A program made the translations under genes and the position numbers. The notes beneath the pieces are model-generated. The model was not told the DNA's origin, searched no databases, and saw only the letters and a program-made list of their open reading frames with translations. A stretch of DNA of 64,000 nucleotides from Iris pallida. Taxonomy: Eukaryota > Streptophyta > Magnoliopsida > Asparagales > Iridaceae. Shown piece by piece: positions 48,101 through 60,094 of the stretch; within the stretch, counting starts at the first letter, position 1; each line of letters begins with the position of its first letter. The DNA lies in assembly GCA_029216955.1 (NCBI GenBank), contig JANAVB010033216.1, positions 8,611,492-8,675,491 on the forward strand, written 5' to 3'.

Positions 48101-49040
48101 GACATGCTAATCCTAGGTACGGATATGGGCTGTGTCTCGAAGACAAAGAAGTTCATCTCAAACAAGTTCAGTATAAAGGATTTGGGGGAAGCTGATGTGA
48201 TCTTAGGGATCAAGATCATCCGGACAGACACTGGACTAGCACTGTCACAGTCTCATTATGTTGAGAAGATGATCACTCGTCACGGGTATCAGGATCTTTC
48301 AGTGATCGATACGTCGTACAGGTCTAATCTGAAGCTAAAGCCTAATTCTGGGGAAAGCATCAGGCAGCTGGAGTATGCAAGCGTAATCGAGAGTTTGATG
48401 TATGCTACTACTGCCACAAGGCCTGACATAGCTTTTGCCGTAGGAATGTTGAGTCGTTTCATGAGCTATCCAGGCATTGAATACTGGAAAGCTGTGAAAC
48501 AGGTTATGAGATATCTCAAAAAGACTCAGACATATGCACTGCACTACAGCAGAGATCCGTCGATAGTAGAAGGCTTCAGTGATGCCAGCTGGTGCTCAGA
48601 AGTGGAGAGCGAGAGGTCCACAGGTGGATACATTTTTATAATGGGTGGAGCTGCTATATCGTGAAAATCGAAGAAGCAGACTATGCTCTCGCGGTTATCC
48701 ATAGAATCTGAGTTCTTTGCACTTGATATCGCAGCGGAGGAAGCAGAATGGCTTCGGGAGCTCATGTATGATCTTCCAGTAGTTAGGGGTACAAATATCG
48801 GCGATACCGATATACTGCGACAGCCAGGCGACTGCGACGGTTGCATCAAATGACCTCTTCAACGAGAAGAAGAGGACTGTGCGATTGAAGCACAGGGCAG
48901 TACACGATCTCATCAAGAGGGGTGTTATTGCTCTGATTGATGTTCGGAGTCAGTAGAACCTGGCGGGCCTGTTCACCAAGGACCTCAAGCGCCAGCTGGT
49001 CGAGGACACAGCTTGTAAAATGGGCTTGAAGGCATTCTGA
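45182..49040 (+). pseudogene. Copia gag-pol polyprotein, decayed
   Basis: ATG at 45182 opens MENFRSLLINPNFSEL. A frameshift after a run of A near 45270 leads to the gag body (45418-46164). Its zinc knuckle CFKCGKKGHFKSEY has Tyr for the last Cys. Protease has DTGA at 46123. The pre-integrase block has LWHNRLGHVHCKR (about 46505). The integrase core starts HSDICDF and FTTFIDDFSKYAF, then loses its middle around 46800-46860 and resumes at YSPQSNGVTERKN. RT (about 47590-48300) has WIFKKKMKADG, FDTYAPVARM and YMDDM (48092-48106). RNase H has FSDASWC and ends after stops (TGA at 48662, expected Trp). The last frame ends CKMGLKAF at 49040. Reverse transcription and integration functions are inferred from family knowledge. 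At least seven stops make it inactive. Confidence 0.9.
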
Positions 49041-49328
49041 TATTGTATTATTGCAATCTTACCATAAAGTTTTATGCTATTAGTTCAAAGAGGAATCTAC
49101 TAGGCATCTAACTTTTGGTTCAAGGGAGGACCATTAATCGGAAGAATATCAGGAACGATGGATACATATCCTATTAGGCATGGAGAGGTTACGGACCTAC
49201 AACCACTGTTGTCTACTGTTGTTTTCTGCAGAAAACGGATCCTGTGGGAAGGTTGGCTTAAATGCCCTAATAAGTTCTCAGACAGAGTGAATGCCTGGTG
49301 TGCTTTACAGGAAGCATGATATCGCAGC

Positions 49329-49790
49329 ACTACAAGGAGTGAAACTCCATGCTACAGTGGGGTGACTCCACTATGAGGTTCCCGAGAGGGGTAATGCCTC
49401 GGCTATGCGAGCCAAGTCACAGCGGCGTAGAACCGCATATAGGCAGGTAGCCTAATACTGTATATTGAAATGAAAGAGGGTGTAGTCAACACTACAAAGA
49501 GGAGGGGTTTCTCATGTTACAGTGGCACGACACCACATGAGGTACCCGGATAGGGGTAAAGCCTCGGTCATGCAAGCCATGTCGTTGCAGCGTAACACCG
49601 CAAGGGAGCCTAAGGCTTCATGCTGGGTAGTATGGCACTACAAAGATGCGATGACCTCATGCTACAGTAGTATGACACTACGATAAGGTTCCCGATATGG
49701 GGTAAGACCTCGGCTTTAGGCCATGTCATAGCGGCGTAGCACCGCAAGGAAAGCGCAAAGCGCTTCTTCCCATGTCTCTTTAACAAAGAA
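49329..49790 (+). repeat. Three ~140-bp tandem repeats after Copia pol
   Basis: Each unit runs CACTACAA(A)GA..., then CTACAGT or TTACAGT, ACGACACCAC-like, GAGGT(T/A)CCCG, GGGGTAA(T/A)GCCTCGG, CATG, GTCG/GTCAT, GCAGCGTA or GCGGCGTA, then AACACCGCAAG. Starts are near 49329, 49489 and 49633. Each has internal inverted segments, so the RNA may fold. No coding frame is conserved. Confidence 0.75.
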
Positions 49791-50105
49791 CTCACCTATA
49801 GTGTATGGACAAAGAGATATCAGGTCGTCTCTTGAGGGTAAACTTGTAGACGCCCAAAATTATACACTAAAATTAGGCTGGCACATGGCCTTTAATGTGT
49901 AGCTAGAAGCATATGTAACTACATTATGTGAGTGGAAAGAATTTCAGCTATGTTACAGAATTCAAGGCTTAGTCCATTCTTGTATTATAGTCTGTTGTTT
50001 GACCCATGCGGGAAGAATCAAGTCGTCAGCGACATCTCTCCTAATGCATGATGGACAGTTATTGTGGGGAACACTTATACCCATATATAGAGATATGTGG
50101 AGGAT

Positions 50106-51316
50106 TGTTGGGTGTTAGCCTTTTTTGTTTTAGAATTTTAGTCCCACATCGGCTTTGCCAAAGGAGTTGTATCTCTATATATTAGCTATGCTATTTTAGA
50201 GATGCACATGTGGTGTGAAGGTACATATGGGTGTGCCATGTGGGGTTATTTTTCTAATGGAAAAAAGGCTAAATCAATAATTGAAAGCATTCATGATTTT
50301 TGCTCTTGGAAAATTTATTTCCATTGGAGCTAAGCTCCGTAGGGGCCTAGCGACTCGGACTCGGACACGGACTCGGACTCATGGGCTCATGAAATGTAAT
50401 GTGGCATTTTATTGGCACACTTTCTACTTATCACGTCAGTATCGTCGCTAGGCACATAGTGCGCTTAAGTTGCACTCGTTGTGCGAGCCACTTGTGCTGC
50501 CAATTGGCACGACCAAGTTGCACGTCCAGTTGTGCGGCCAGTTACGTGGCCAAGTGGCGCATCTAGTTGCTCGGCCCAGTGGCGCACCAGTAAGCGCTTC
50601 CTGTTGGCACACGGTTGGCACAGATTGTGCGGGGTGCGCTAGTGGCGCAAGTTGTGCGCGTTGCGCAAGTGGCGCAGATGGCGCGTGCTGTGCGCCCTTT
50701 GGCTCAGATCGTGTATGTGCACGATTGAGTAGTTACAGCATGTTCGGGACGGTTTCTTCCCACTACCTGAACATGTTGCTAACTGGGCAGTTACAGAGCA
50801 AGGCTATATAAGCTTCTCTGCTCTCTCTCTCTCAAATAACAAGTTCAGAATTCACATAAGGTTGAAGTGTTTTTAGCACCATTGCTTACGTGTTTCCACA
50901 AAATTTGAGAGTGAAGAGAAGCAGTGCGTCAGCGCCACTTAATACAGGAGTTCGTGCGCCTTCCGAGGAGTCAGAAGAGCAGAGTGTTCCTAAGTTCTCC
51001 GTCGAACTTGCTAATTCCTGGAAGCTGTTCGTGAGGGGCGAATTAAGCTTTGAGCAACGGTGATCATTCACCCCAGCAGGCCATCTTCCATATTTCGCCC
51101 GTCATCGCTGCTGCTGTTAGCATTTCTATTCGTACATTTTATTTAGAAGTGCTACTGTCATTTACTATTATTACAAAATCTTTTTAGATTATTGTAATCC
51201 AGAATCCTCCTAAGATCTCTGTTGTGCACCTTCGTTGAGGCGTTGCGTTGAAACGTTATTTTTATAATTATTTTATTTTCCAGTTTTCCATCGAAAATTG
51301 TGCTCCGGCAGTAACA
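50106..51316 (+). repeat. Copia 3' LTR
   Basis: It begins TGTTGGG and ends GGCAGTAACA. The extra 230 bases relative to the 5' LTR (about 50490-50735) consist of repeated GTTGTGCG, AGTGGCGCA and TTGCGC motifs. TATA box at 50805. Confidence 0.9.
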
Positions 51317-51321
51317 ATGTT
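51317..51321. other. Target-site duplication of the Copia element (right)
   Basis: ATGTT, identical to 44179-44183. Confidence 0.8.
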
Positions 51322-51425
51322 CTCGACCGCTAGAGTTACGAGAGTTACGTTCTTGTTGTCGGCGGCTTCGGAGCGAGTGAGGGAGGACCTACAGAGTAAA
51401 ATTGGCTATGCATCGCATTGGTAGC
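51322..51425 (-). pseudogene. Upstream half of the split host exon, with 3' splice site
   Basis: The minus strand shows TTTTACTCTGTAG (about 51405-51417), a good 3' splice site. An open frame (SSLTRSEAADNKN, then VTLVTLAVEN) follows, interrupted by the Copia TSD. Rejoined with 44133-44178 the exon is about 130 bases and ends at GTGAGT. The large LTR element cuts the upstream intron or exon at 51425/62662. The family is unknown. Confidence 0.5.
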
Positions 51426-52223
51426 TGTAGTGTCCCATCCCACTCAGTCAATCGGAGAAATCGAAATGCCGACGGCGTTCGGCCTTGGCCTTACAACGGC
51501 TGCTCGAAGACTCGCTCGGTCGAGGCGACTCCTCGCTCAGGTGGGGTAGTTTCGATGAACTTGCCTCATCTTAGCCTTCACATAATAACTCGCATTTTTT
51601 TAACTTACACAAGTTAGGCTTAATAATGAAAGAGACGCATCCACATAGCTAAGGGAATAATCTCGACGGGTCGGAATGTGTTAGAACATGAAAAACAGTC
51701 CCACAGTCTGCTTAGAAGTTTGCTCAGCATGTTTTCAAATGACACTCGGTCCTTCCTTCCGTGTCTTGGGAGAAGGAAGTTGGCTTAAGTTGCTAAGTTG
51801 CCACAACGCTCGAATTAGCCTAAGTCATAGGCGTCGTCCGTAAGAATGCTTGATAAAGCATGCACGGTCCCGTCGTCCAAGGCTTGGCATAGCCTTCATC
51901 CGTCCAGTAGGTTAAGTCGTATTGCAAGGCTTGTGGCTTAAGTCTAGGCACCCAAGAACTTGTTTGTTCAAGTTGAACGCGTGCACGACACGTTCTCTCG
52001 ATGCGAAGCTTGGCATAGCCTTTGCTCGTCGAGTTGTTGTTCGAATAAGTTAGAAAAGAGTTGTGCTGGGCTATCGAAGTCATAGCAAGTACTGTCCCAT
52101 GTTTCCTGCGGTTGTCAAGTCACATAGTCCCATGAGATCAAGGCTCGTTGTATAAAGTATATGACTTGAGCGATAGTGTCGCCTAGAGAACAAGGTCTGT
52201 CTAAGGCACGAGCTACGGTCGGT

Positions 52224-52228
52224 TTAGT
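52224..52228. other. Target-site duplication of the nested solo LTR (left)
   Basis: TTAGT, repeated at 55973-55977. The uninterrupted site has one TTAGT at 60894-60898. Confidence 0.9.
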
Positions 52229-55200
52229 TGTCACGACCCGCACCCTAGAGTTAGGGCACGAGAACGTAACAACGCCAGCCTACACCGCAGTGTCGGCGGT
52301 AGAACGCTGTCCTAGGTCTCTATGCATCTAACAGTATAAGACTAAACAGTTTATACTCCCCGAATGGGGGTGACATAGCAGAATTTAAACTCAATCACAT
52401 CTAAGGTAGAGCATAAAGGAAGATAGATAAAATATGAAATTGAAAAGAGATACAACAGATAGAAGTCTAAGTGTCTAAGATACAAACTCAGAATACATCT
52501 CAAAACTCAAATACAGTAGTCCATAAATACAACTCAAGATGACTGAAAATAAACTATAAGCAAAAACCCTAGCTATCTATGCAACCTCTACTGTCTCCTC
52601 TAGGCTAGCAGGCAACCTCCAGGCTATCTGTAAAATTTATCAACGGGTCCAGTCAGGACTAGAGCAAGCACAGTACATCTCAACAGATCATAGCAGGTTA
52701 GAAAATATAATCATGCAGTAAAGTAAGATACAGGATCTGAAGGAAATACAGTATGTAAACAGGGAAAGAGAACTGTAATAGAAATATCTACTATAAGTAG
52801 AGAGCTAACAGTGGCTAGTGAGTCAGAGTACAATATAAACATGTGAATGGCATAGGAGATTCTGGGAACTATACTATGGAGTGATTCTGGGAACTGCACT
52901 ACTTGGATATTATTCACATATTTACTTCTACTCCTCCGTACCCCCAATCAATACACAAGAATCCAACCAGGTTATGTTATGATTCCATGTAAAGGCCCAC
53001 AAGGGGTGATACATGGATAGCCCATAAATGGGTGATTCTGGGAATGTCCACAATGGGGTGATTCTGGGAATACCCATAAATGGGTGATTCTGGGAAGACT
53101 CTATGATCATGAGAGTACATGTCACAAGTGATCGAAGAACCGTGAAGCATAGTGATACACCATGTAAGTGAAACGCACAGAACATGTAGTATACGATGCT
53201 CCCTGAGGGGATAACATCTCAAGAAAGGATCCATATAGTACTAATCCGTGTTACCAACGTGACAGCATCAAGTATAGTAATCGAAAGCAGGAAAATAATT
53301 CTAACAGGATATAAAATGATCAGAGAATGTACTCGTCTGATATCTGAATGTCCAAGGTAAAGATACTGTCCGAGGAGAGGTGTCTGGCTCCTAATTAGAA
53401 CAGCACAAGTCACAACATATCCAGAAGGGTAATATAAAGCACTATAATGCATTCTACATGAATCTAGGTCAAACTAGGCCAAAGTCAACCCTTGGTCAAC
53501 TCTGATCAACTACACTAGTCAAACTAGATCAAACTAGGTCATGTCCTAACCCAGCAAGTCTTACTAGGCCTAACCAAGACTATCCTAGCAAGCACACATC
53601 AATACAAGGCTATACAAGCCAACATACACCCAACTCTATATAGCATGCAATTATTCAATACTCAAATAGGCAAGAATTCACATTGGATATACACTAGGTA
53701 ATCTATTACTTTAAGCTATATATGTCTACACATATATACACATGCATATATTGGTATTCAACATTAGGTCTATAATCATGGCATTTCAAATGGTTATATA
53801 AACTTATATATTACAACACAATATGCTAACATATATATAATATACATACATAGCTAAGTTAACTATATTCATAAATACTTATTTAAGAGGCTATGTGTGT
53901 GTATGTGAACATGGCAAAGGGGCAAGTGAGGGTTAAATGGGCATACATAGTGTATACATATCAAAGAGTGTCAAAGTGTAAGTGAACAAAGTGTCAAGTG
54001 TGATAGTGTTAACATAGTGTAAGGGGTACATGAGGTAATATAGGATTTGTGTTAACATAGAACATTACATCTCATTAACTTGTATATTACATATATTACA
54101 TCTATTATTACATTATATTCATGCTTGCATTCATTCATCATTCATTTATTCTCTTGCACTATTATATGCACCATACATTACATACTATGGAACCTACATA
54201 TTCATTACAAGCCATACTTATACATGCTTACATTAGATAGTATACTTACACCTCATACATCATTTATTTAACCATTTACTTATGCTTGTATTCTCTATTT
54301 AATTACATAATGTATATACATTAACATGGGTTAAAATTAAATAGAACATTATATTACACACAAGGGTGCACAAAATGCATATGCCGAATAGTAACTCCTA
54401 CTAATAATCAATTCTGTACCATCTCAACATGAATTAAAATCTAGGATTAAAGTATGTTATAGATCTATGTGTTAGCTTTCCGAAACTTCAAACGGATCGC
54501 GTTTTCGTTTCCGGAAACTCCCGAAATCGCAAAAACACCGAGAACGTGTTTGTCTTTCGTACAGCTGACACTCAAATAATTCTCTAGAAAGTTACAGAAA
54601 GAATTAGGCCTATTAATACATGTTTTTGGAAATCTAACTTCAATACGCTTCTTTTAAAAAAAACGGAAGATTAAACCGAGCTTTGAGCTAGAAGTTATGA
54701 CATTTCTAAGTTAGGACTGAAATTAAAAACGTGGATAAAAATCATGACGAATTTGGGTAGTTTGAGACAAAAGAACACAAGTATATAACATAATATATCA
54801 AGAACTCACTCTCTACACTAATATATATATATATATGAGACACTATAGAACACATCTCCAATACAAAAATATGAGATTAAATATGTAATAATTCATTCAT
54901 ACATAACAACAACACATAGTGTGTCCAAATTTGGGATTTTCCCACATGGACACAACCACAACACAAAGGACACTCCTATGACCTCCAAATAGATACGAAA
55001 TGGACACAAATGGAGATACAACCATGGGGGTCATTTCTATGGGTTCAAAATAGACCTATATGTATGAGAAAATGAAAAGGAGAAGGGATTTATACCTCCC
55101 GGTAGATCGAATCGAAGAAAAGCCTTCCCGGAGCGACACCGACACGTAGAGATTCCAAAAGGACACGAACGAGCTCCAAATCCTCCCAAACTTGGGTAGC

Positions 55201-55972
55201 TTCCTCCTTGGCTAGAATGGAGAAGGAAAGAAGAAGATTTGGTGGCGAAATGGAAGGATTTGGTGGAGAAATTGCTAGGGATTGCTCTCTAGGAATTTGG
55301 GAAAGAACAAGAGAGAGAGTGTGGATGAGAATAATAAAATGAACTTGAGCCTATCCTCTCCCAAAGTGGCTGGCCATATGGGGCTATTTTTCCTATTATT
55401 GTAAGGTCTAAAATGCCCCCACTAACCTATTCTATGAGTATTAGGAAAGGGCTAATTGGTTGGAGCTAAATTAGTCATTCTAAAGTCTCTAATCACACTA
55501 ACCTTATCCATAATAATTAGTCTAACCTCTAACTAAAATATTTATATCATGTGGACTAAATTTAATATCATGTTGGCCATGTCTAACTAGTGTGTGGGTC
55601 CCACTAGAGTCAAACTACCCCCGGGTCCCCGTTTCAAGTCGGATTGAGTTGAAATTCGAACCCGACTCAAATAACCCCAAAACAATATCATAAATAATAA
55701 AATAATATCAAAATAATTCAAAGAGGTCAAATGTAAAAATATTCTTAGGCCAAAAATGATATTAAAATACCATAATCATATGGTTAGGCTCTAGGTCAAA
55801 CAGTCTCTAGGATTTCACTAGCAAAACGTCAAAACCACAAGTCATTAATTTAAATAATTTTAAAATAATTTAAAATCACCAAAAAATCATATCATGAATT
55901 AAATATTATTATTAAAATAATTATAAACACGAAATTTCAAAATTATCCTCATTTGGAAAACTGGGTGCTACA
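52229..55972 (-). repeat. Solo LTR of a Gypsy (Tekay-like) element
   Basis: The 3744-bp LTR is bounded by TGTCACGACCCGCACC on the left and CTGGGTGCTACA on the right, flanked by TTAGT. It lies on the minus strand by homology of both ends with the element II LTR (25697-30244). No internal region, gag or pol is present, so it is best explained by LTR-LTR recombination. It contains a minisatellite (GGGTGATTCTGGGAA, 53028-53097) and AT-rich sequence. Open frames inside it show no family match. Confidence 0.92.
52855..53097. repeat. GTGATTCTGGGAA minisatellite in the solo LTR
   Basis: About five copies of a GTGATTCTGGGAA core occur, three of them in a 27-28-base register (53028-53097) with CCATAAATGG or CCACAATGGG spacers. 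Such repeats are a typical LTR variable region. Confidence 0.7.
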
Positions 55973-56023
55973 TTAGTGAAAAGTATGCCACGGACAAAGG
56001 AAGTCCACGCGACTGGTTGTCGT

Positions 56024-56306
56024 CGAGATCGGTCCCGCTAATTGGGAGTCTCGATAAGTCTCGTTCATGAGATCAGTCCTGCTACTTGGGAGTCTCGCTA
56101 AGTCTCGATAAGCCTCGCACACGAGATCGGTCCTACTACTTGGAAGTCTCGATAAGTCTCGTTCACGAGATCGGTCCCGCTACTTGGGAGTCTCACTAAG
56201 TCTCGATAAGAAAGTACACGAGATCCGTCCCGCTACTTGGGAGTCTCGATAAGTCTCGCTAAGGAATCACGCGAGATCGATCCCGCTACTTGGGAGTCTC
56301 GATAGA
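56024..56306 (+). repeat. Alternating 44/54-bp tandem array, 5' LTR
   Basis: Six units start GAGATCGGTCCCGC and contain CTTGGGAGTCTCGATAAG. Unit lengths begin short-long-short (about 44, 54, 44) and later units are near 53. The same six-unit array is present at 60945-61226. Confidence 0.8.
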
Positions 56307-57534
56307 AAGATGGAAAGCATGATCATGAATAAGGAAGGACTTGATAGATCGACTTGAGTCTTGCATGGTCATTGGACAACTTGCACGTAAGGGCAAAATT
56401 CTTCGAACGATCCCCAAGCGTCGGGTTCGTGTCGGCCTAGGAGGAATTGTAGATATTGTACGGCCTTCATTGACGGTACGACTCGTTGAAGAGAACCGTT
56501 ACAATATAGGTTGCAGGTCATTCGGTGGGAGCTCGTACCTCGCCACGCGAATGATCATCGTATGCAAAAGATCCAGGATAGCTTGACATTGCTAGTGACC
56601 ACTCATATAAATGTGTCGGCAATAGCAGCTATCCACGTATATGCCTTTGGATTATGTCGAGTACTAGCAAGTTATGTGTTGGGTTATCAAGTCATGCTTA
56701 TTGCAAGCGCTAATCTTGAATCGGCACGGGTTAGGGTGTGCACGATTGCATCACCATTCTAGAGCCTAAGAGTTGGTTATAGCAAGGACACGTGCTTCGG
56801 CATAAATGTGGTTTCATCTCGAGTTAAGTCAGAAAGGGCCGTAAGGCAAGATGGTTAAGTCGGGTTGATCCTTGGGAAGCACGGTCTCGATCTTAAGGCA
56901 CGAGCAAGTATATTGGCACGACCCGCACGAGTCGTCCCCTCGACGTCATTGGCACGAGAATGGTCTTGAGGCACGTAAAACAAGTGAACGTCTTGGTACG
57001 ATGCAGTTGCATAGGTTTATGCTCGGCGAGGCACTGCCTCGAATTCATTGAATTCACGAATAGAGTATAGCACGACCTTGTTGTTAAGTTACCAAGTATA
57101 GGCCAAGACATCGTTGTCTTAAAATTGATCCTAAGACAAGACTAGAAAGACAATCGAAAGGGATTTAAGCTGCACAAAGTAAATGAACGTGTCGGTTTTG
57201 TATGGGTGGGCGAGGAGCTCACTCCACCAGTACAGTTGAGTACTGACACCCACACAGTTTTTATTTGCAGGCACAGGTAGAAGCTCGTGGCACGGAGCTC
57301 GCTTGGATGCGTCGAGGCACGTAGTTCCTTGGAAATTCGAAGTGTGCGGCCGCGTGGAGTCCAGAATTATACGGGACATAATGTATGGACATTACCTTCC
57401 GAAGCATCCGCTGGCTCAAGCAATGTATCGAGAGATGAGAGAGAGCAGAGTGACTTGTAAAATGAAAGAAAAGTGAGCTTGGGAGACTTGTAATCAGGGC
57501 CTTGCGCCCTATTGTAATCTTATTATTTAATATC

Positions 57535-57540
57535 AATAAA
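57535..57540 (+). terminator. Polyadenylation signal of the 5' LTR
   Basis: AATAAA, conserved at 62456-62461 in the 3' LTR, followed by a GTGTGTTG downstream region. Confidence 0.6.
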
Positions 57541-57743
57541 GAGCACTTTTGAATAACTTGTGTGTTGCTTCTAAATTTCCGCTGCATGTTCAATATTTCT
57601 GCTTGGGACTTCTGTGCGACGACCCCGTCGCAGTCGCTGTAATCGACCGTTATGAAACTGCCTTGTACGAGCGCAATCTAGGCTCGTGCGGTATCACGCC
57701 TTAGCGAGGACGATCACTCCTACGGGAGCGGGACGTGACATAA

Positions 57744-57755
57744 TGGTATCAGAGC
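57744..57755 (+). other. Primer-binding site complementary to initiator tRNA-Met
   Basis: TGGTATCAGAGC lies three bases after the 5' LTR end (GTGACA). This 12-mer is the usual plant LTR retrotransposon primer site for initiator tRNA-Met. Confidence 0.9.
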
Positions 57756-60094
57756 ACGGCTTTACGTCCTTGGACTTCAAGTCGAATCTTTCAGTTTTGA
57801 AAGCTCATCGTTGATAAAGAAGTGTGCGCTCTCTCTCAAATGTCCCATAGCATGTCTATATAATAAGTCTAGATCTTTTCAAAAGCTCGTACAAGTGTTC
57901 AATCGAACGCATCGGTATGCGATGGCTTTTGTGCCGAACGGTGTCAAACTTGAGTTGATAGAAAACACATGTTAAAGTTAGCAAGTCATGTGCGTGCCTA
58001 ACTAGTCCTACGTCGACATTAGCAAATGAGCTTGCAAACTTGGAGTATAGTTCATACGGGATAGCTATGCGCATGGCCTTTTGGCTAAGTTGTGCCGTGT
58101 GTCGCGCACCTAGACTTTATGGTGCAAACGAATTACGAGCGATGTTAAGTACCGCTCGGTCGAGAACGGAGATACACTTAGGGTGTATATCGATAGAAAT
58201 GCTATCGAACTAACGCTTAGGCGTACATGGAAGCTTGGTTTAGATTTTGAGGAATAGTGCGAACGACTTAGTACGTCAAAACGAAGTGAGCGATTACGCT
58301 AGAGATTCGTCGAACGAATCTGAAAGATGTTTTAGCGAATAATGCGAACGCGATTGTGGACTAAATCGGATGACTCGAATCCTGAGTGGTGTATGGTCCG
58401 TATTGGAAATCATTTGAGCAAAAATTGAGGATTAGGAAAACAACAAGTATGTCGACGAGGTGATGCGATCGTGCAAAGCCTTAGAACGCGTCACGCTTAG
58501 TTGGTCGTGACATCGAATGTCCCAAACGAGATGTCGTTCGGACAACTTGTGAATGGACAACGCGAGTTAGAAAAACGATTCGGAACGATGAATAAAAGTG
58601 AATGTCTTGATTGAGGAAACCTAGAGGATCGCACTTATGATTTCGGGTTTGACCGAATGAAATTATGGTATATCCAATTCGGACAATAGCATCAGTTGCA
58701 TGACTCGAAGTTCGTTGCAAAAAAAGATCGTCAGGTTACGTACACCATTGATGGTATTGAGGCGTATCAAAGATCGATATGCGATAACTCGGGGGTACTC
58801 TGATTCGAGGAATGATGATCATATAAAATATTATTGTTTCGATAGATGCTATACTCGGGATGTTGAAATGTGTCGAAGAAAAGATAAGACTTGGCTCGAG
58901 GATTTTCTAGTTGATCGAATGTCGAACGGACTGTCGAACTGAGATCTTGGCTTGGATGAAAATAAAATGTTTGGATTGCTTCGATGATAACCACAACGTT
59001 GACGTTCTTGTCTTATGCGAGCGCAACTCCAGCCTTGCACATGCGTCCCACCGAACTAGGACGATCACTCCGCATGAGTGCTGGTATGATGATTCATACA
59101 GCGGGAGTGATCGAACTTACATGGCATGGCAATTTGATTGCTTCGACTTGTAGTTTGATGCGAAGGTGGACTCGAGAATGACTCAGTGTGCTTGACGATC
59201 GAACTTGAAGATTGAGTAGGTCCAATCCGCGTATCAAAAATGAATTAGTCTAGACTCAAGTAAGAGTTACGCTCCAATAAGGACGATTATCTTGCGAGAA
59301 CGCGATATGGTGATTCATGTCCAACGTAGATAATGAAACTTGCGTGAGATTGGGGCATAAAAAATTATTGTGCTAGACGAACTCGGGATCGAATACATGA
59401 ATTTGTTAGAATTGGTGATTTGAACAGATTTGAATATGTGCAACGCGTGCCTTGATGCGAATTAGGAGATCATGCTCGATGTTTAGAAATCTGAGTGACG
59501 CGAGCTTGGGTAGAAAATCCTGTATTATCGACTCTGGTTTGATCCTAGGATTGGGGTCAGTGTTGGCATTATTGTTGGGGAACTATGATTCCAATCTTGA
59601 CATTGACTTTAGCCTTGAGAAATGGCCTAGCGGTTAGGCGAGATGCCCCTGTTTCAAGAGTTAGCGATCGAAAGATTGATCTTGAGGATTGGTATTGATG
59701 GATAGAGTGAATCATGAATGTGGGAATACCCCTCACGAGATTCGACTAACATTCATATATTACAGGGACGCCTGAATATGTGCATGATGCGACTCGAGTG
59801 AGAATGACGAATTCTCTATCATGCGGCTTGGCTGAAATATATGTATTTTGGGGACGCCTGGAATGCGTGCACGATCCAACCAAGTGACACGTTGAATTCA
59901 AGTAAAGACTTGAGTAATGAAAAAGTGTCAAGGATCTGAAATCGTGTTAAAGGAAGGATTAATGCTAGTGCGAGCGTGGCTCGGATTGAGGAAACGCATA
60001 AGCGAAGTGTATACGATAGTCCTTGGATTAAAGTGGTCTAAAAGTAAGCACTCAGTTAGTTTTAAGGACGAAACTTTTTCTGAGTGGTGTATGA
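57756..60094 (+). other. Interior of the LARD-like element, no coding capacity recognised
   Basis: No gag CCHC, protease DTGA/DSGA, RT YXDD or integrase HHCC motif was seen in any open frame. GGGACGCCTG..ATGTGC(A/G)TGAT blocks recur at about 59762 and 59849. The 3' end carries a degenerate polypurine region (60066-60094). Confidence 0.75.

Larger units (their letters stand above)
44184..51316 (+). mobile_element. Copia-superfamily LTR retrotransposon, complete but defective
   Basis: It has LTRs of 976 and 1211 bp, the gag-protease-integrase-RT-RNase H order of Copia, a polypurine tract (TGTGGAGGAT, about 50095-50105), and a 5-bp TSD ATGTT. The interior carries many stops and an integrase deletion. 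The 3' LTR starts TGTTGGG while the 5' LTR starts TTTTGGG. A 1.0-kb region after pol holds three long repeats. Confidence 0.9.
51426..57740 (+). repeat. 5' LTR of the LARD-like element (interrupted)
   Basis: It begins TGTAGTGTCCCATCCCGCTC-like and ends GGGACGTGACA. The insertion at 52229-55977 (solo LTR plus one TSD copy) splits it. An array of GAGATCGGTCCCGC units is at 56024-56306. AATAAA at 57535-57540 lies about 200 bases before the end. Confidence 0.9.

Noticed and set aside
56341..56762. Overlapping 81-83-codon ORFs seen at two places (also 61262-61683)
   Set aside because: They recur only because both copies lie in the paired LTRs. No domain or conserved start was seen.
57744..57755. 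tRNA-like motif TGGTATCAGAGC as part of a tRNA gene
   Set aside because: It is a 12-base primer-binding site next to an LTR. No cloverleaf surrounds it.
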